Assembly (NCBI GenBank): GCA_022767285.1
Contig: JALENY010000013.1
Span: 1-64,000, forward strand
Direction: 5' to 3'
Source: Lachnospiraceae bacterium
Lineage (GTDB): Bacteria > Bacillota > Clostridia > Lachnospirales > Lachnospiraceae
Length of the DNA: 64,000 nt
The notes beneath the pieces were generated by a model. The model was not told the origin of the DNA. It was given only the letters and a program-made list of their open reading frames with translations, and searched no databases. The position numbers were made by a program, and so were the translations under genes. How positions within the stretch are numbered: the first letter of the stretch is position 1; every line of letters begins with the position of its first letter. Positions 42,970 to 52,077 of this stretch are shown piece after piece.

Positions 42970-44275
42970 CAGACTTGTTGAGGGTAATCCGCTCCTTGCG
43001 CAGATGCGTGAGGGAAAAGAGGTTCTTTGGCTGAACCCGGGAAAAACATCATTTGAAGAGAGCATGATCGGCTGTGAACTTGGTCCGAAGGACGTAGAGG
43101 ATGCGGAGCAGCGCCTTCTGCGCTTTGCACCGCTGATTCAGAAATATTTTCCGGAAACACGCAGGCAGCATGGTCTGATCGAATCTCCGCTGGTGGAAAT
43201 CGGTGCGATGAAAAAGTGCATCAATGAGAAATACGAAGCAAGTCTGGAAGGGCGGCTTTTGCTGAAAGAAGACAGCCATCTTGCCATTGCGGGATCGGTG
43301 AAAGCGAGAGGCGGAATCTATGAGGTCCTGAAGTACACAGAGGATTTGGCAATAAAACATGGTCTGCTGCAACCGGATGAGAGTTATGACAAGCTGGGTG
43401 AAACGGATATAAAACACTTTTTCGGCCAATATGCGATCCAGGTAGGTTCTACGGGAAATCTGGGCCTGAGTATCGGGATCATCAGTGCCGTGCTTGGGTA
43501 TCACGTGATCGTTCATATGTCTGCGGATGCAAGGCAATGGAAAAAGGATCTGCTCAGATCATACGGAGTTGATGTGAGAGAGTACCAGGGGGATTACGGA
43601 GAGGCAGTAAAACGAGGCAGAGCACTTTCCGATGCGGATCCAAACAGTTATTTTGTTGATGATGAAAATTCCCGGAATCTCTTTTTAGGATATTCAGTAG
43701 CCGGAAAAAGGCTTCAGAAACAGCTGGAAGAAATGCAGATAACCATAGATGAGGAACACCCGCTCTTTGTTTATATTCCATGCGGCGTGGGCGGCGCTCC
43801 GGGCGGAATCAGTTTTGGATTGAAGCAGGTTTTTGGGGATTGTGTACACTGTTTTTTCGTGGAGCCGGTGCAGGCTCCGTGCATGCTGCTCGGAATGGCT
43901 ACGGGACTGAACAGCAGGATCTGCGTGCAGGATATCGGGCTGAGCGGAAAAACCCAGGCCGACGGACTGGCTGTGGGAAGGCCTTCGGCGTTTGTAGGCG
44001 GCATCATGAAGAAAATGCTGAGTGGAGAAATGACCGTGGAGGACTCAAAATTATATGATTATATGAGAGACCTGCTGGAAACAGAGGGAATTTTTCTGGA
44101 ACCCAGTGCCTGTGCAGCGTTTCAGGGGCCGGTCAGTGCAGGCAGGGTGCAAATGAAACAGTATCTGGCAGAAAACGGGCTGGAAGCAAAAAGGAAACAG
44201 GCTGTCCATGTTGCGTGGGCGACGGGCGGAAGCTTGGTGCCGGAGGAAATCCGGGAAGAATATAAGAGGGCATGA
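42956..44275 (+). CDS. dsdA: D-serine ammonia-lyase
   Basis: The 439-residue PLP enzyme matches DsdA in length (E. coli 442) and sequence: the Schiff-base lysine K116 in GSVKARGGIYEV, the phosphate loop GSTGNLGLSIG, and YIPCGVGGAPGG toward the C-terminus. It converts D-serine to pyruvate and ammonia. GGAGG nine bases before the ATG at 42956 and the known N-terminus length support this start over upstream codons. It overlaps the PHP gene. A hairpin covers its stop. This is the second D-amino-acid dehydratase-like enzyme of the window; the other, at 691, is of the unrelated DSD1 fold. Confidence 0.92.
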   Translation: MENFDRLVEGNPLLAQMREGKEVLWLNPGKTSFEESMIGCELGPKDVEDAEQRLLRFAPLIQKYFPETRRQHGLIESPLVEIGAMKKCINEKYEASLEGRLLLKEDSHLAIAGSVKARGGIYEVLKYTEDLAIKHGLLQPDESYDKLGETDIKHFFGQYAIQVGSTGNLGLSIGIISAVLGYHVIVHMSADARQWKKDLLRSYGVDVREYQGDYGEAVKRGRALSDADPNSYFVDDENSRNLFLGYSVAGKRLQKQLEEMQITIDEEHPLFVYIPCGVGGAPGGISFGLKQVFGDCVHCFFVEPVQAPCMLLGMATGLNSRICVQDIGLSGKTQADGLAVGRPSAFVGGIMKKMLSGEMTVEDSKLYDYMRDLLETEGIFLEPSACAAFQGPVSAGRVQMKQYLAENGLEAKRKQAVHVAWATGGSLVPEEIREEYKRA

Positions 44276-44349
44276 TGCATATTTGCATACATGCCTTTTG
44301 CATCTGACGGGAGTTTGGTGCCGGAGAGAATAGAGAGGAATATAAAATG
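44221..44349 (+). repeat. Imperfect duplication of the dsdA 3' end
   Basis: The last 49 bases of dsdA (44221-44269) recur in diverged form at 44306-44349, sharing TTGGTGCCGGAG and GAATATAA, with a hairpin between. The second copy supplies the GAGAGGAA ribosome-site region of the next gene. Confidence 0.6.
44269..44299 (+). terminator. Hairpin over the dsdA stop codon
   Basis: GGCATG (44269-44274) and CATGCC (44290-44295) pair, with an inner TGCA/TGCA pairing and four T following. It covers the TGA stop (44273-44275). The strength is moderate. Confidence 0.5.
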
Positions 44350-45126
44350 TATGATACACATTTACACACAAAACCATTTTCAACGGACGGCGAGATGGTT
44401 TTAGCGGAAGTGCTGATGCGAAAAGAAGAAACCGGACTTGGTATTGTGCTGACCGAGCATATGGACTATGATTTTCCGCCGCCTGCTGTATATGCTTTTG
44501 ATGCGGATAATTATTTCAAAGCATATACGCCCTACCGCAGCGATGAAGTTTTACTGGGAGTGGAAATCGGTCTGCAGCAGACCGTAATTGATAAAAATAA
44601 AAAATTTGTGGGATCCCGGCCCTTTGACATGGTCATTGGGTCGATTCATGCTGTCTGCGGAAAAGACCTGTACGATTTATCCTATTATCAAAGCTTTCCG
44701 GATAAGAAAAGTGCGTATGACGCTTATTTGAAAACGATGTATGAAAACATTCGTGATTTTGATGATTTTGACACACTGGGGCACATGGATTATATATGTC
44801 GGAAAGCTCCGTATGACGATCCGTTTCTGCATTTCGAAGATTTCCGGGAAAAGATCGATCCTGTTTTCATGCTGTTGGCGGAACGGGGGAAATCCCTGGA
44901 AATCAATACCCGGTTATTTGGAAAAAAAGAGGCGGTGAAGGAGATGGAAATCCTTTGCCGACGTTTTGCCCAATTGGGCGGAAAGACTGTCACGATCGGT
45001 TCAGACGCACACGGTGCGGCAGGCGTAGGAAATTACCTGGAAAACGCTTATAAGCTGGCTGACCGGTGCGGGTTAACGCCGGTGGTCTATAAAGAACGAA
45101 AGGCGCAGGCGATTGATTCACTCTAA
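44347..45126 (+). CDS. PHP-family histidinol-phosphatase-like protein
   Basis: The 259-residue protein resembles HisJ/HisK-type histidinol phosphatases: MYDTHLHTKPFSTDGEM, IVLTEHMDYDFPPP, a VIGSIHAV motif and IGSDAHGAAGVG carry the metal ligands. Length fits HisJ (about 265). No other histidine-biosynthesis gene is near, so it may be the stray hisJ common in Firmicutes or another PHP phosphatase. The ribosome site lies in the duplicated dsdA tail. Confidence 0.78.
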   Translation: MYDTHLHTKPFSTDGEMVLAEVLMRKEETGLGIVLTEHMDYDFPPPAVYAFDADNYFKAYTPYRSDEVLLGVEIGLQQTVIDKNKKFVGSRPFDMVIGSIHAVCGKDLYDLSYYQSFPDKKSAYDAYLKTMYENIRDFDDFDTLGHMDYICRKAPYDDPFLHFEDFREKIDPVFMLLAERGKSLEINTRLFGKKEAVKEMEILCRRFAQLGGKTVTIGSDAHGAAGVGNYLENAYKLADRCGLTPVVYKERKAQAIDSL

Positions 45127-45191
45127 TTATGATTGCCAAAATCCTCACAAAATGTAATAATGTTGGAAGAAAACAAAGAGTTGGAGGATTT

Positions 45192-46748
45192 ATGAGTATT
45201 TTAAATGTTGAACACCTGTCCCATGGTTTCGGAAACCGTGCGATTTTTGAAGATGTTTCCTTCCGGCTGTTAAAAGGCGAGCATATCGGCCTGATCGGTG
45301 CAAACGGTGAGGGAAAATCTACGTTTATGAATATCATCACCGGAAAGCTGATGCCCGATGAAGGGAAAGTGGAGTGGGCCAAAAATGTCCGCGTCGGCTA
45401 TCTGGATCAGCATGCGGTTCTGACAAAGGGGATGACGGTGGGGTCTGTGCTTCGCAGCGCCTTTGATTCCCTTTTTGAGATGGAAGCCCGCATGAACGAG
45501 ATCTGCGACAAGATGGGCGAAGCGGATGAAAAGCAGATGGAAGAATACATGGAAGAGCTGGCAGTGATTCAGGATCTTCTGATGAATCGTGATTTTTACC
45601 TGATCGACTCCAAAGTGGAGGAAGTGACCCGCGCGCTGGGACTTCTGGAGCTGGGGCTTGACCGGGATGTGACCGATCTGTCCGGCGGCCAGAGAACGAA
45701 AGTGCTCCTCGGCAAACTGCTTCTGGAAAAACCGGACATCCTGCTTTTGGACGAACCCACCAATTATCTGGACGTGGAACACATCAACTGGCTGAAACGG
45801 TATCTGCAGGAATATGAAAATGCTTTTATCCTGATTTCACATGATATACCATTTTTAAACAGTGTCATTAACCTGATTTACCATATGGACAACCTGCAGC
45901 TGAACCGCTATGTGGGTGATTATGATAAATTCCAGGAAGTCTATGCCATGAAAAAATCACAGCTGGAGGCGGCTTACAACCGTCAGCAGAAAGAAATTGC
46001 TGATCTGAAGGATTTTGTGGCAAGAAACAAAGCTCGTGTGGCAACCAGAAATATGGCTATGTCCCGCCAGAAAAAACTGGATAACATGGAACTGATCGAA
46101 CTGGCGGCGGAAAAACCGAAGCCGGAATTCAACTTTAAAACGGCAAGAACACCGGCCAGATATCTTTTTGCAACCGAAGATCTGGTCATCGGCTACGACG
46201 AACCATTGTCTTCGCCGTTGAACCTGTCCATGGAGCGGGGCGAGAAAATTGTGCTGACCGGGGCCAACGGTATCGGAAAGACTACACTGCTAAAAAGTCT
46301 TCTGGGCCTGATCCCGCCGCTGGAAGGCAGCGTCCGGCAGGGAGATTATCTGGAAATCGGCTATTTTGAGCAGGAAATGCCGCCGGATATTGATACCACC
46401 TGCATTGAGGAAATCTGGCAGGAGTTCCCTTCCTATACTCAGTATGAGGTGCGCTCTGCTCTGGCAAAATGCGGTCTGACCACCATGCACATTGAGAGCA
46501 AGGTAAAAGTCCTCTCCGGAGGAGAGCAGGCAAAAGTACGTCTCTGCAAGCTCATCAACAAGCCGTCCAACATATTGGTGCTGGACGAGCCGACCAATCA
46601 TCTCGATGTGGATGCGAAAGAGGAATTGAAACGGGCGCTGACGGAATACAAGGGAAGCATCCTTATGGTATGTCATGAACCGGAATTTTATGAAGGGCTG
46701 GCTACCGATGTATGGGATTGCACGAAATGGACAACGCGGTTGGTGTGA
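45192..46748 (+). CDS. ABC-F family ATP-binding protein
   Basis: The 518-residue soluble protein has two ABC ATPase domains: Walker A GANGEGKST (about 36) and GANGIGKTT (about 355), signatures LSGGQRTKVLLGK and LSGGEQAKVRL, and Walker B DEPTNYLD and DEPTNHLD. They are joined by a charged linker (about 240-310) that reaches the ribosomal E site in this family. No membrane part exists. It probably acts on translating ribosomes, as a housekeeping translation factor rather than a clear antibiotic-resistance type. The start at 45192 has GGAGG. Confidence 0.92.
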   Translation: MSILNVEHLSHGFGNRAIFEDVSFRLLKGEHIGLIGANGEGKSTFMNIITGKLMPDEGKVEWAKNVRVGYLDQHAVLTKGMTVGSVLRSAFDSLFEMEARMNEICDKMGEADEKQMEEYMEELAVIQDLLMNRDFYLIDSKVEEVTRALGLLELGLDRDVTDLSGGQRTKVLLGKLLLEKPDILLLDEPTNYLDVEHINWLKRYLQEYENAFILISHDIPFLNSVINLIYHMDNLQLNRYVGDYDKFQEVYAMKKSQLEAAYNRQQKEIADLKDFVARNKARVATRNMAMSRQKKLDNMELIELAAEKPKPEFNFKTARTPARYLFATEDLVIGYDEPLSSPLNLSMERGEKIVLTGANGIGKTTLLKSLLGLIPPLEGSVRQGDYLEIGYFEQEMPPDIDTTCIEEIWQEFPSYTQYEVRSALAKCGLTTMHIESKVKVLSGGEQAKVRLCKLINKPSNILVLDEPTNHLDVDAKEELKRALTEYKGSILMVCHEPEFYEGLATDVWDCTKWTTRLV

Positions 46749-46838
46749 GACATGGATGCAGTGCGGTTGCGTGTATGAGACTGGTGTTCATGTTTGACGC
46801 GAATTAGACTATATTACAGAAAACAGGAGAGATATGCC

Positions 46839-47759
46839 ATGAAGAAAGTAAACTGGGGTTCATCAAAGGAAAAAGTGCCGGCAATTGCTGTGGGATGTAT
46901 GCGCATAAACAGTGTGGAATTCGCACAGGCGGTTCGACTGATCCAAAGTGCACTGGAGCACGATGTGAATTTTTTTGACCATGCAGACATCTATGGAAGG
47001 GGAACCTGCGAAGAGATTTTTTCCAGGGCTTTGAAAGAGACAGGGGAAAAACGTGAGAATATCTTTATCCAGTCAAAGTGCGGTATCGTGCCCGGAGTAA
47101 TGTATGATTTTTCAAAAGAGCATATCATCAGATCCGTGGAAGGCTCTCTGAAACGTCTGGGGACGGATTATCTGGACGCACTGCTTCTCCATAGGCCGGA
47201 TACTCTGATGGAGCCGGAAGAAGTGGCGGAAGCTTTTGACGAATTGGAACGTTCCGGAAAAGTGCGGTATTTTGGTGTGTCCAACCAGAATCCCATGCAG
47301 ATGGAACTAATGAAAAAGTACGTGAAACAGCCGCTGATGGCAAACCAGATGCAGCTTAGCGCTGCCCACACGCCCATGATCCAGGAACAGTTTGAGACAA
47401 ACACCATGAATGCCGGGGCGGTATCCAGAACAGGCGGTGTATTGGATTACTGCAGGCTGCATGGCATTACCATTCAGGCCTGGTCGCCCTTCCAGTACGG
47501 TATGTTTGAGGGAGTGTTCCTTGGAAGTGATAGGTATCCGGAATTGAATCAGAAAATCAATGAGATTGCAGCCCGGTACGGGGTATCCGACACAACCATA
47601 GCGGTTGCATGGATCTTGAGGCATCCGGCTGATATGCAGGTCCTGTCCGGAACCATGACGCCGGCCCGTTTTGAGGAGATCTGCAAAGCGTCGGAGATCA
47701 CTCTGACACGGCAGGAGTGGTATGAGATATATCGGGCGGCAGGAAATCGGCTTCCGTAA
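46839..47759 (+). CDS. Aldo/keto reductase
   Basis: The 306-residue protein is an aldo/keto reductase of the YdhF-like group. The catalytic set is readable: D and Y in FFDHADIYGRG, a lysine in FIQSKCG and a histidine in ALLLHRPD. Nucleotide-binding residues lie near the C-terminus (VLSGTMTPARFEEI). It reduces carbonyls with NAD(P)H. CAGGAGAG precedes the ATG at 46839. Its neighbours, ABC-F and a Cof phosphatase, give no clue to the substrate. Confidence 0.9.
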   Translation: MKKVNWGSSKEKVPAIAVGCMRINSVEFAQAVRLIQSALEHDVNFFDHADIYGRGTCEEIFSRALKETGEKRENIFIQSKCGIVPGVMYDFSKEHIIRSVEGSLKRLGTDYLDALLLHRPDTLMEPEEVAEAFDELERSGKVRYFGVSNQNPMQMELMKKYVKQPLMANQMQLSAAHTPMIQEQFETNTMNAGAVSRTGGVLDYCRLHGITIQAWSPFQYGMFEGVFLGSDRYPELNQKINEIAARYGVSDTTIAVAWILRHPADMQVLSGTMTPARFEEICKASEITLTRQEWYEIYRAAGNRLP

Positions 47760-47824
47760 AGCTGCAAGAAAAGGCAAAACGGTAGTAAAAGGCAAAACGA
47801 GTATTAGAGGGAAATCGGGTACGA

Positions 47825-48688
47825 ATGATGGAGAAAATTGTGGAAAAAAAGATAAAATTGATTGCATTGGATCTGGACGGAACATTTCTGGATGAGGAAA
47901 AAAGGATTTCTGAAGAAAATAGCCGGGCTGTGCGCGAGGCCATTAAAAACGGCATAGTCCTTGCGGTTTCCACCGGTCGTGCTTTTGGCAGCATTCCGCT
48001 GAAAGAACTGGAAGAGCTGGGAATATCCTATGCGATAACGGCAAATGGTGCTATGATTCATAAACTTCCGGAGCAGGAGTGTCTCTACTCGGATGGCATG
48101 GACTCAGAGTTTGCCTGCGAAATTATCAATGAACTGCAGGACCTGGATGTTCAGGTGGACGCATTTGTAGAGGGACGCTGTTATGGTGAAAAGAGGTTCT
48201 ATGACAGAATTGATCAGATGGATCTGTCTGATGTCATGAAAAATTATATGCGTAACAGCCGGACTTTTGTGGACAGCGAGACGAATTTTATCCGTGAAAA
48301 TAATGCAAAAGTGCAGAAACTCACGTTGAATTTTTTCCCCGATCAAAACGGTACCTGCCGGAGTTATGATGTGGTTTATGAAAGATTTGTAAATGATCCG
48401 AGAATCAATATAGTAACAGGCGGTTACAACAATCTGGAACTGAATAATTGGGGAGTCACGAAGGGGAACAGCCTGCGCTTTCTTTCGGAAAAACTGGGCA
48501 TTCCGCTTGAGAATACCATGGCCTGCGGAGATACGCAGAACGATTTGGATATGATTCGTACAGCCGGAATTGGTGTCGCCATGGGCAATGCCACCGACGA
48601 TGTCAAGCAGGCTGCTGATTTTATCACCCGCTCCAATGAAGAAGACGGAGTGGCGTATGCCATCCGTACGCTGGCTCTGCAGAGGTGA
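47825..48688 (+). CDS. Cof-type HAD hydrolase
   Basis: The 287-residue protein is a HAD-superfamily phosphatase of the Cof/type-IIB group: IALDLDGTFLDEE is the nucleophile motif, the cap domain lies at about 85-190, and CGDTQNDLDMIRTAG with GVAMGNATDDVK are motif IV and the closing loop. Such enzymes dephosphorylate sugar phosphates, pyridoxal phosphate or flavin precursors. Its stop overlaps the ogt start by four bases (translation coupling). The substrate is open. Confidence 0.9.
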   Translation: MMEKIVEKKIKLIALDLDGTFLDEEKRISEENSRAVREAIKNGIVLAVSTGRAFGSIPLKELEELGISYAITANGAMIHKLPEQECLYSDGMDSEFACEIINELQDLDVQVDAFVEGRCYGEKRFYDRIDQMDLSDVMKNYMRNSRTFVDSETNFIRENNAKVQKLTLNFFPDQNGTCRSYDVVYERFVNDPRINIVTGGYNNLELNNWGVTKGNSLRFLSEKLGIPLENTMACGDTQNDLDMIRTAGIGVAMGNATDDVKQAADFITRSNEEDGVAYAIRTLALQR

Positions 48689-49215
48689 AAAAAATGTATT
48701 ATCAGAGCGATTATGATTCTGCTGTGGGAAAGATTACCATGGCGAGTAATGGAGAGTCTCTGGTGGGACTGTGGATAGAAGGCCAGAAATATTTTTGCGA
48801 TTCGGTGCGGGAACCGATGCAGGTTCATCATGCGCTCCCGGTCTTTGAGGCGACAAAAAAATGGCTGGATCGATATTTCGCCGGCCAGCGGCCGGTCATC
48901 ACGGATCTGCCTCTTGCCCCATCCGGGAGTGTCTTCAGGCAGATGGTTTGGAAGATCCTTTGCGAGATTCCTTATGGAGAGACCACTACTTACGGGGAGA
49001 TCGCAAAGAAAATGGCGATTCTGACCGGACGAAAGACCATGTCGGCCCAGGCGGTTGGCGGGGCCGTGAGCCATAATCCTATTTCCATTGTCATCCCCTG
49101 CCATCGCGTGGTTGGCTCAGGCGGCAGCCTTACCGGTTATGCAGGAGGCATTGATAAGAAAATACAGCTGCTCCAAATAGAAGGCGTGGACACGACGAAA
49201 TTTTCTATGCCGTAA
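48685..49215 (+). CDS. ogt: Methylated-DNA-[protein]-cysteine S-methyltransferase
   Basis: The 176-residue protein is a complete O6-alkylguanine-DNA alkyltransferase: an N-terminal ribonuclease-like domain, the DNA-binding helix after IPYGETTTYGEIAKKM, and the acceptor motif IPCHRVVGSGG with C139. It repairs O6-methylguanine in one irreversible step. The GTG/ATG region overlaps the Cof gene stop. In contrast to the XRE-fusion ATL-like protein at 10491, the acceptor cysteine is intact here. Confidence 0.93.
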   Translation: MKKMYYQSDYDSAVGKITMASNGESLVGLWIEGQKYFCDSVREPMQVHHALPVFEATKKWLDRYFAGQRPVITDLPLAPSGSVFRQMVWKILCEIPYGETTTYGEIAKKMAILTGRKTMSAQAVGGAVSHNPISIVIPCHRVVGSGGSLTGYAGGIDKKIQLLQIEGVDTTKFSMP

Positions 49216-49251
49216 AAGCTGTGTGAGTGAAGCTTAAAAAATCAAACGCTC

Positions 49252-49281
49252 TTGACAAGTGCAGAACGGGATTATTATAAT
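49252..49281 (+). promoter_or_regulatory. Promoter of frlD
   Basis: TTGACA (49252-49257), 18-base spacer, TATAAT (49276-49281). Both hexamers are consensus. Confidence 0.75.
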
Positions 49282-49288
49282 TGGCTTA

Positions 49289-49303
49289 ACTGGTAGTACC
49301 ACA
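49289..49303. promoter_or_regulatory. GntR-type operator before frlD
   Basis: ACTGGTAGTACCACA is an imperfect 15-bp palindrome eight bases past the -10, covering the likely transcription start. It matches the perfect copy at 50941 except at the centre and the last arm, so a bound regulator should block initiation. Confidence 0.65.
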
Positions 49304-49328
49304 AATTATGCTGCAGTAGGAGACGTAT

Positions 49329-50108
49329 ATGAGAGTAATAGCAATTGGCGATAATTGTATTGACGATTATATTCATCAGGGGCAGAAATATGTCGGAGGC
49401 TGTTCGGTCAATTTTTCCATCTATGCGAAACAGCTCGGCGCGGAATCTGCGTACCTTGGAGCAGTGGGAAGAGATAAAAACGGAACCCTGATTCTGGATA
49501 CTCTGAAGGATCGGGGCGTGGAAGTCGGCCACGTTCATATTCTGGACGGAAAAACAGCGGTCACTGAGGTGGCTTTAGTGGATGGCGACCGGAACTTTTT
49601 GGGTTATGAGGAAGGTGTCTTACAGGAATTTGTGTTGACGGACGAGGACTTTGCTTATATTGAACAGTTTGATCTGGTTCATACCTCCGTATATGGAAAA
49701 ATCGACAAAAATATGCCTAAAATCGCAGATAAAACGAAGATTTGTTATGATTTTGGAAATAAGTTAGAGTATAATAATCTAAATATGATATTAGATTGTG
49801 TTGATTATGCCTTTTTTTCCTACATGCGGGAAGATGATTTTATTCGGGATTATCTGGAACAGGCAAAAACTCATGGACCCAAGTGTGTAGTTGCCACTTT
49901 GGGCAGCAATGGGAGTATCGCATATGACGGAGTGAATTGGTATCGCCAGGGAATCCGCAAGGTGGAAGTCGTGGATACCATAGGCGCGGGAGACTCCTTT
50001 ATTGCCGGTTTTTCTGTGGCAGTTTTGTCCGGAAACAGTATACAGGAGTGTCTGGATGCCGGAGCACGAAAGGCAGAAGAGACCATTATGCATTTTGGTT
50101 CCGTTTGA
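49329..50108 (+). CDS. frlD: Fructosamine kinase FrlD (PfkB family)
   Basis: The 259-residue PfkB-type kinase has the N-terminal IAIGDNCIDDYI strand, the GGCSVNFSIYAKQLGAESAYLG sugar-site region in two parts, and the ATP-side TIGAGDSF motif with catalytic base D222. It matches FrlD, which phosphorylates fructoselysine or other fructosamines at C6. It heads the locus with a strong promoter and operator. The paired deglycase FrlB is two genes on. Which Amadori compound is preferred cannot be read from sequence. Confidence 0.85.
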   Translation: MRVIAIGDNCIDDYIHQGQKYVGGCSVNFSIYAKQLGAESAYLGAVGRDKNGTLILDTLKDRGVEVGHVHILDGKTAVTEVALVDGDRNFLGYEEGVLQEFVLTDEDFAYIEQFDLVHTSVYGKIDKNMPKIADKTKICYDFGNKLEYNNLNMILDCVDYAFFSYMREDDFIRDYLEQAKTHGPKCVVATLGSNGSIAYDGVNWYRQGIRKVEVVDTIGAGDSFIAGFSVAVLSGNSIQECLDAGARKAEETIMHFGSV

Positions 50109-50138
50109 GTGAAAAACAGGACCCCGGGGGATAACAAT

Positions 50139-50837
50139 ATGGCAACTTTATTAAGTGATGGAATAACGGAAAAACTGGAATCAAAGATTAAAAAGATGGA
50201 GGTTGGCGAGAAACTGCCGTCTGAGCGCAACATGGCTGAAGAGTTTGGTGTCAGTCGGAATATGCTGAGGGAATCTCTGCGGGTTTTGTGTGATAAGGGG
50301 TTGATTGACATCCTGCCGGGCAAGGGGGCCTATGTGTCGAACAAACAGGATGCCCGGCTGGCGGACCATCTGGAAAGCATTTTATTTGACAACAGCAATA
50401 ATCTGCTTGATCTTGTGGAGGTTCGTGAGGTGCTGGAGATGGAGGTTTGCCTGAAAGCAGTTAAGGTTGCGACCGAGGAAGACATTCGCGAGCTGGAGCA
50501 GATCTATGACCGAATGGAGGATAGTCGAAAGCAAGTCACCCGATTCAATGAATGCGATATGGCTTTTCACCTTCAGATCGCAAAGGCCAGCCATAACAGC
50601 ATATATCCGCCGCTTCTGACCGCTTTGTACAATATTTCCGAACGTAAAGTATTCCGCATAACGGAATTGTATCCGACCCGTGTGGATTCCGCTCAGCGTG
50701 AGCACAAGGCGCTGATCGAGGCAATCCGGAACCGTGATCGAAAGGCAGCAAAGCAGGTGGCAAGCAAGCACTTTAATATTAAGGACATTTTAACCAGCCA
50801 GAGTATGCTGCGTGAAATGAAGTCATCTGCGGAATAA
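50139..50837 (+). CDS. GntR/FadR-family regulator of the frl locus
   Basis: The 232-residue protein has a winged helix (about 5-75, KLPSERNMAEEFGVSRNMLR) and an all-helical FCD ligand-binding domain (about 95-220; metal-ligand residues in CDMAFHLQIAKASHN and a later helix). It is the FadR subgroup of GntR, unlike the UbiC-transcription-regulator-associated type common in frl loci. It is 30 bases after frlD. Matching palindromes precede frlD and frlB, so it is presumed to repress both, with a sugar-phosphate or amino-acid ligand. Confidence 0.87.
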   Translation: MATLLSDGITEKLESKIKKMEVGEKLPSERNMAEEFGVSRNMLRESLRVLCDKGLIDILPGKGAYVSNKQDARLADHLESILFDNSNNLLDLVEVREVLEMEVCLKAVKVATEEDIRELEQIYDRMEDSRKQVTRFNECDMAFHLQIAKASHNSIYPPLLTALYNISERKVFRITELYPTRVDSAQREHKALIEAIRNRDRKAAKQVASKHFNIKDILTSQSMLREMKSSAE

Positions 50838-50899
50838 TAAAATTTTGATATGAAATATCGGTAAAAATGTACAAACTTCATGAAAAAGTCAAAATTCGA

Positions 50900-50928
50900 T
50901 TGACTTTTTTATGAAGTTTTGTTATATA
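50900..50928 (+). promoter_or_regulatory. Promoter of frlB operon
   Basis: TTGACT (50900-50905), 17-base spacer and TATATA (50923-50928), with a palindromic operator 13 bases past the -10. Confidence 0.6.
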
Positions 50929-50940
50929 TATCTTATCAGC

Positions 50941-50955
50941 ACTGGTACTACCAGT
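50941..50955. promoter_or_regulatory. Perfect GntR-type operator before frlB
   Basis: ACTGGTACTACCAGT is a perfect 7-1-7 palindrome at the transcription start of the frlB operon. It shares ACTGGTA-n-TACCA with the site before frlD. Confidence 0.75.
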
Positions 50956-51026
50956 TGAACCAGTGGAGTGACATTTACAAGATAGCCAAACCCGGGAAAT
51001 GGCTGGCAAGAAAAGGAGTAACGCAA

Positions 51027-52013
51027 ATGGTATATCCAGAAGTAAAAGTTTTAGAGAACGTAAAAGAAGTATTAAAGGCGATAGAGGGCCGTAAGTACAG
51101 AAGAATGTATGTAATTGCATGCGGCGGTTCCTCGGCACTCATGTATCCCAGCCAGTTTTTGGTAGACACAAAAGCGAAAGAACTGACCTGCGAGTATCTG
51201 AATTCGAATGAATTCATTTACCGCAACTCGCCGGCTGTAAATGAAGAGGCAATCGTTATTCTCTGTTCTCAGGAAGGAAAAACACCGGAGACGGTTGCAG
51301 CGGCAAAACATGCCAGAGAAAAAGGTGCTACCGTTATCACAATCGCTATGGAGGACAACACGCCGCTGGAAGCTGCAGGTGAACTGTATGTAAAATATGG
51401 ATATTATGAAACGGCTGATCCCATTGATACCAGCTATGGTGTCATGTATCTGCTGACATCCGGAATCCTTGAGGCACAGGAAGGAATTCCGCTGTTTGAC
51501 GGAATGGTAAGAAATCTGGAAAAATTAAAACCGGTGGTGGATAAAGCAAAAGAGCAGTACAAAGAAGCGGCTGAATATTACGGAAAATCCTGTAAAGAAG
51601 ATCGTGTGCTGTACTCTCTCGGAAGCGGTTCCAATTATTCCCAGGCCTATGTGTTCTGTAACTGTTATATGATGGAAATGCAGTGGATCAATGCGATCCC
51701 CCTTCATGCAGGCGAGTTTTTCCACGGACCTTTTGAGATCATTGAGAAGAACAGCCCGGTAATCATGCTGATGGGACTTGACCAGACCAGATTTCTGGAA
51801 GAGAGAGCCTTGACATTCCTTGAAAAATATACAGACAGGATTTTTAAGATTGATATGAAAGATGTTGACTTTATGGAAGTGGAAGAGGAGTATAAAGGGT
51901 ATCTTGCAGCGATGGTGATCAACAATATTTGCAGAATGTTTTCAAAAGCTATTGCGAAAGAAAGAGAGCATTCCCTGGATATCAGAAGATATATGCATAT
52001 TGTTGAATACTGA
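51027..52013 (+). CDS. frlB: Fructosamine-6-phosphate deglycase FrlB (SIS domain)
   Basis: The 328-residue protein has two SIS sugar-phosphate isomerase folds (ACGGSSALMYPSQFL near 35 and SLGSGSNYSQAYVFC near 200) and the HAGEFFHGPFE active-site loop of the fructoselysine-6-phosphate deglycase branch. It splits fructosamine 6-phosphates into glucose 6-phosphate and the free amine or amino acid. AAAGGAG precedes the start at 51027. It follows the operator/promoter and precedes the ABC genes, as in Bacillus frlB-frlONM. The bound amino acid is not known. Confidence 0.88.
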   Translation: MVYPEVKVLENVKEVLKAIEGRKYRRMYVIACGGSSALMYPSQFLVDTKAKELTCEYLNSNEFIYRNSPAVNEEAIVILCSQEGKTPETVAAAKHAREKGATVITIAMEDNTPLEAAGELYVKYGYYETADPIDTSYGVMYLLTSGILEAQEGIPLFDGMVRNLEKLKPVVDKAKEQYKEAAEYYGKSCKEDRVLYSLGSGSNYSQAYVFCNCYMMEMQWINAIPLHAGEFFHGPFEIIEKNSPVIMLMGLDQTRFLEERALTFLEKYTDRIFKIDMKDVDFMEVEEEYKGYLAAMVINNICRMFSKAIAKEREHSLDIRRYMHIVEY

Positions 52014-52077
52014 TGAATTTGTGAGGTTGGGGATGCTTTACCGGTTATACGAGAAGCGTCACCCGCAGACTGCACTG

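Noticed and set aside
47770-47806. Tandem AAAAGGCAAAACG repeat before the Cof gene
   Set aside because: Only two short copies are present, likely simple slippage. No function is suggested.
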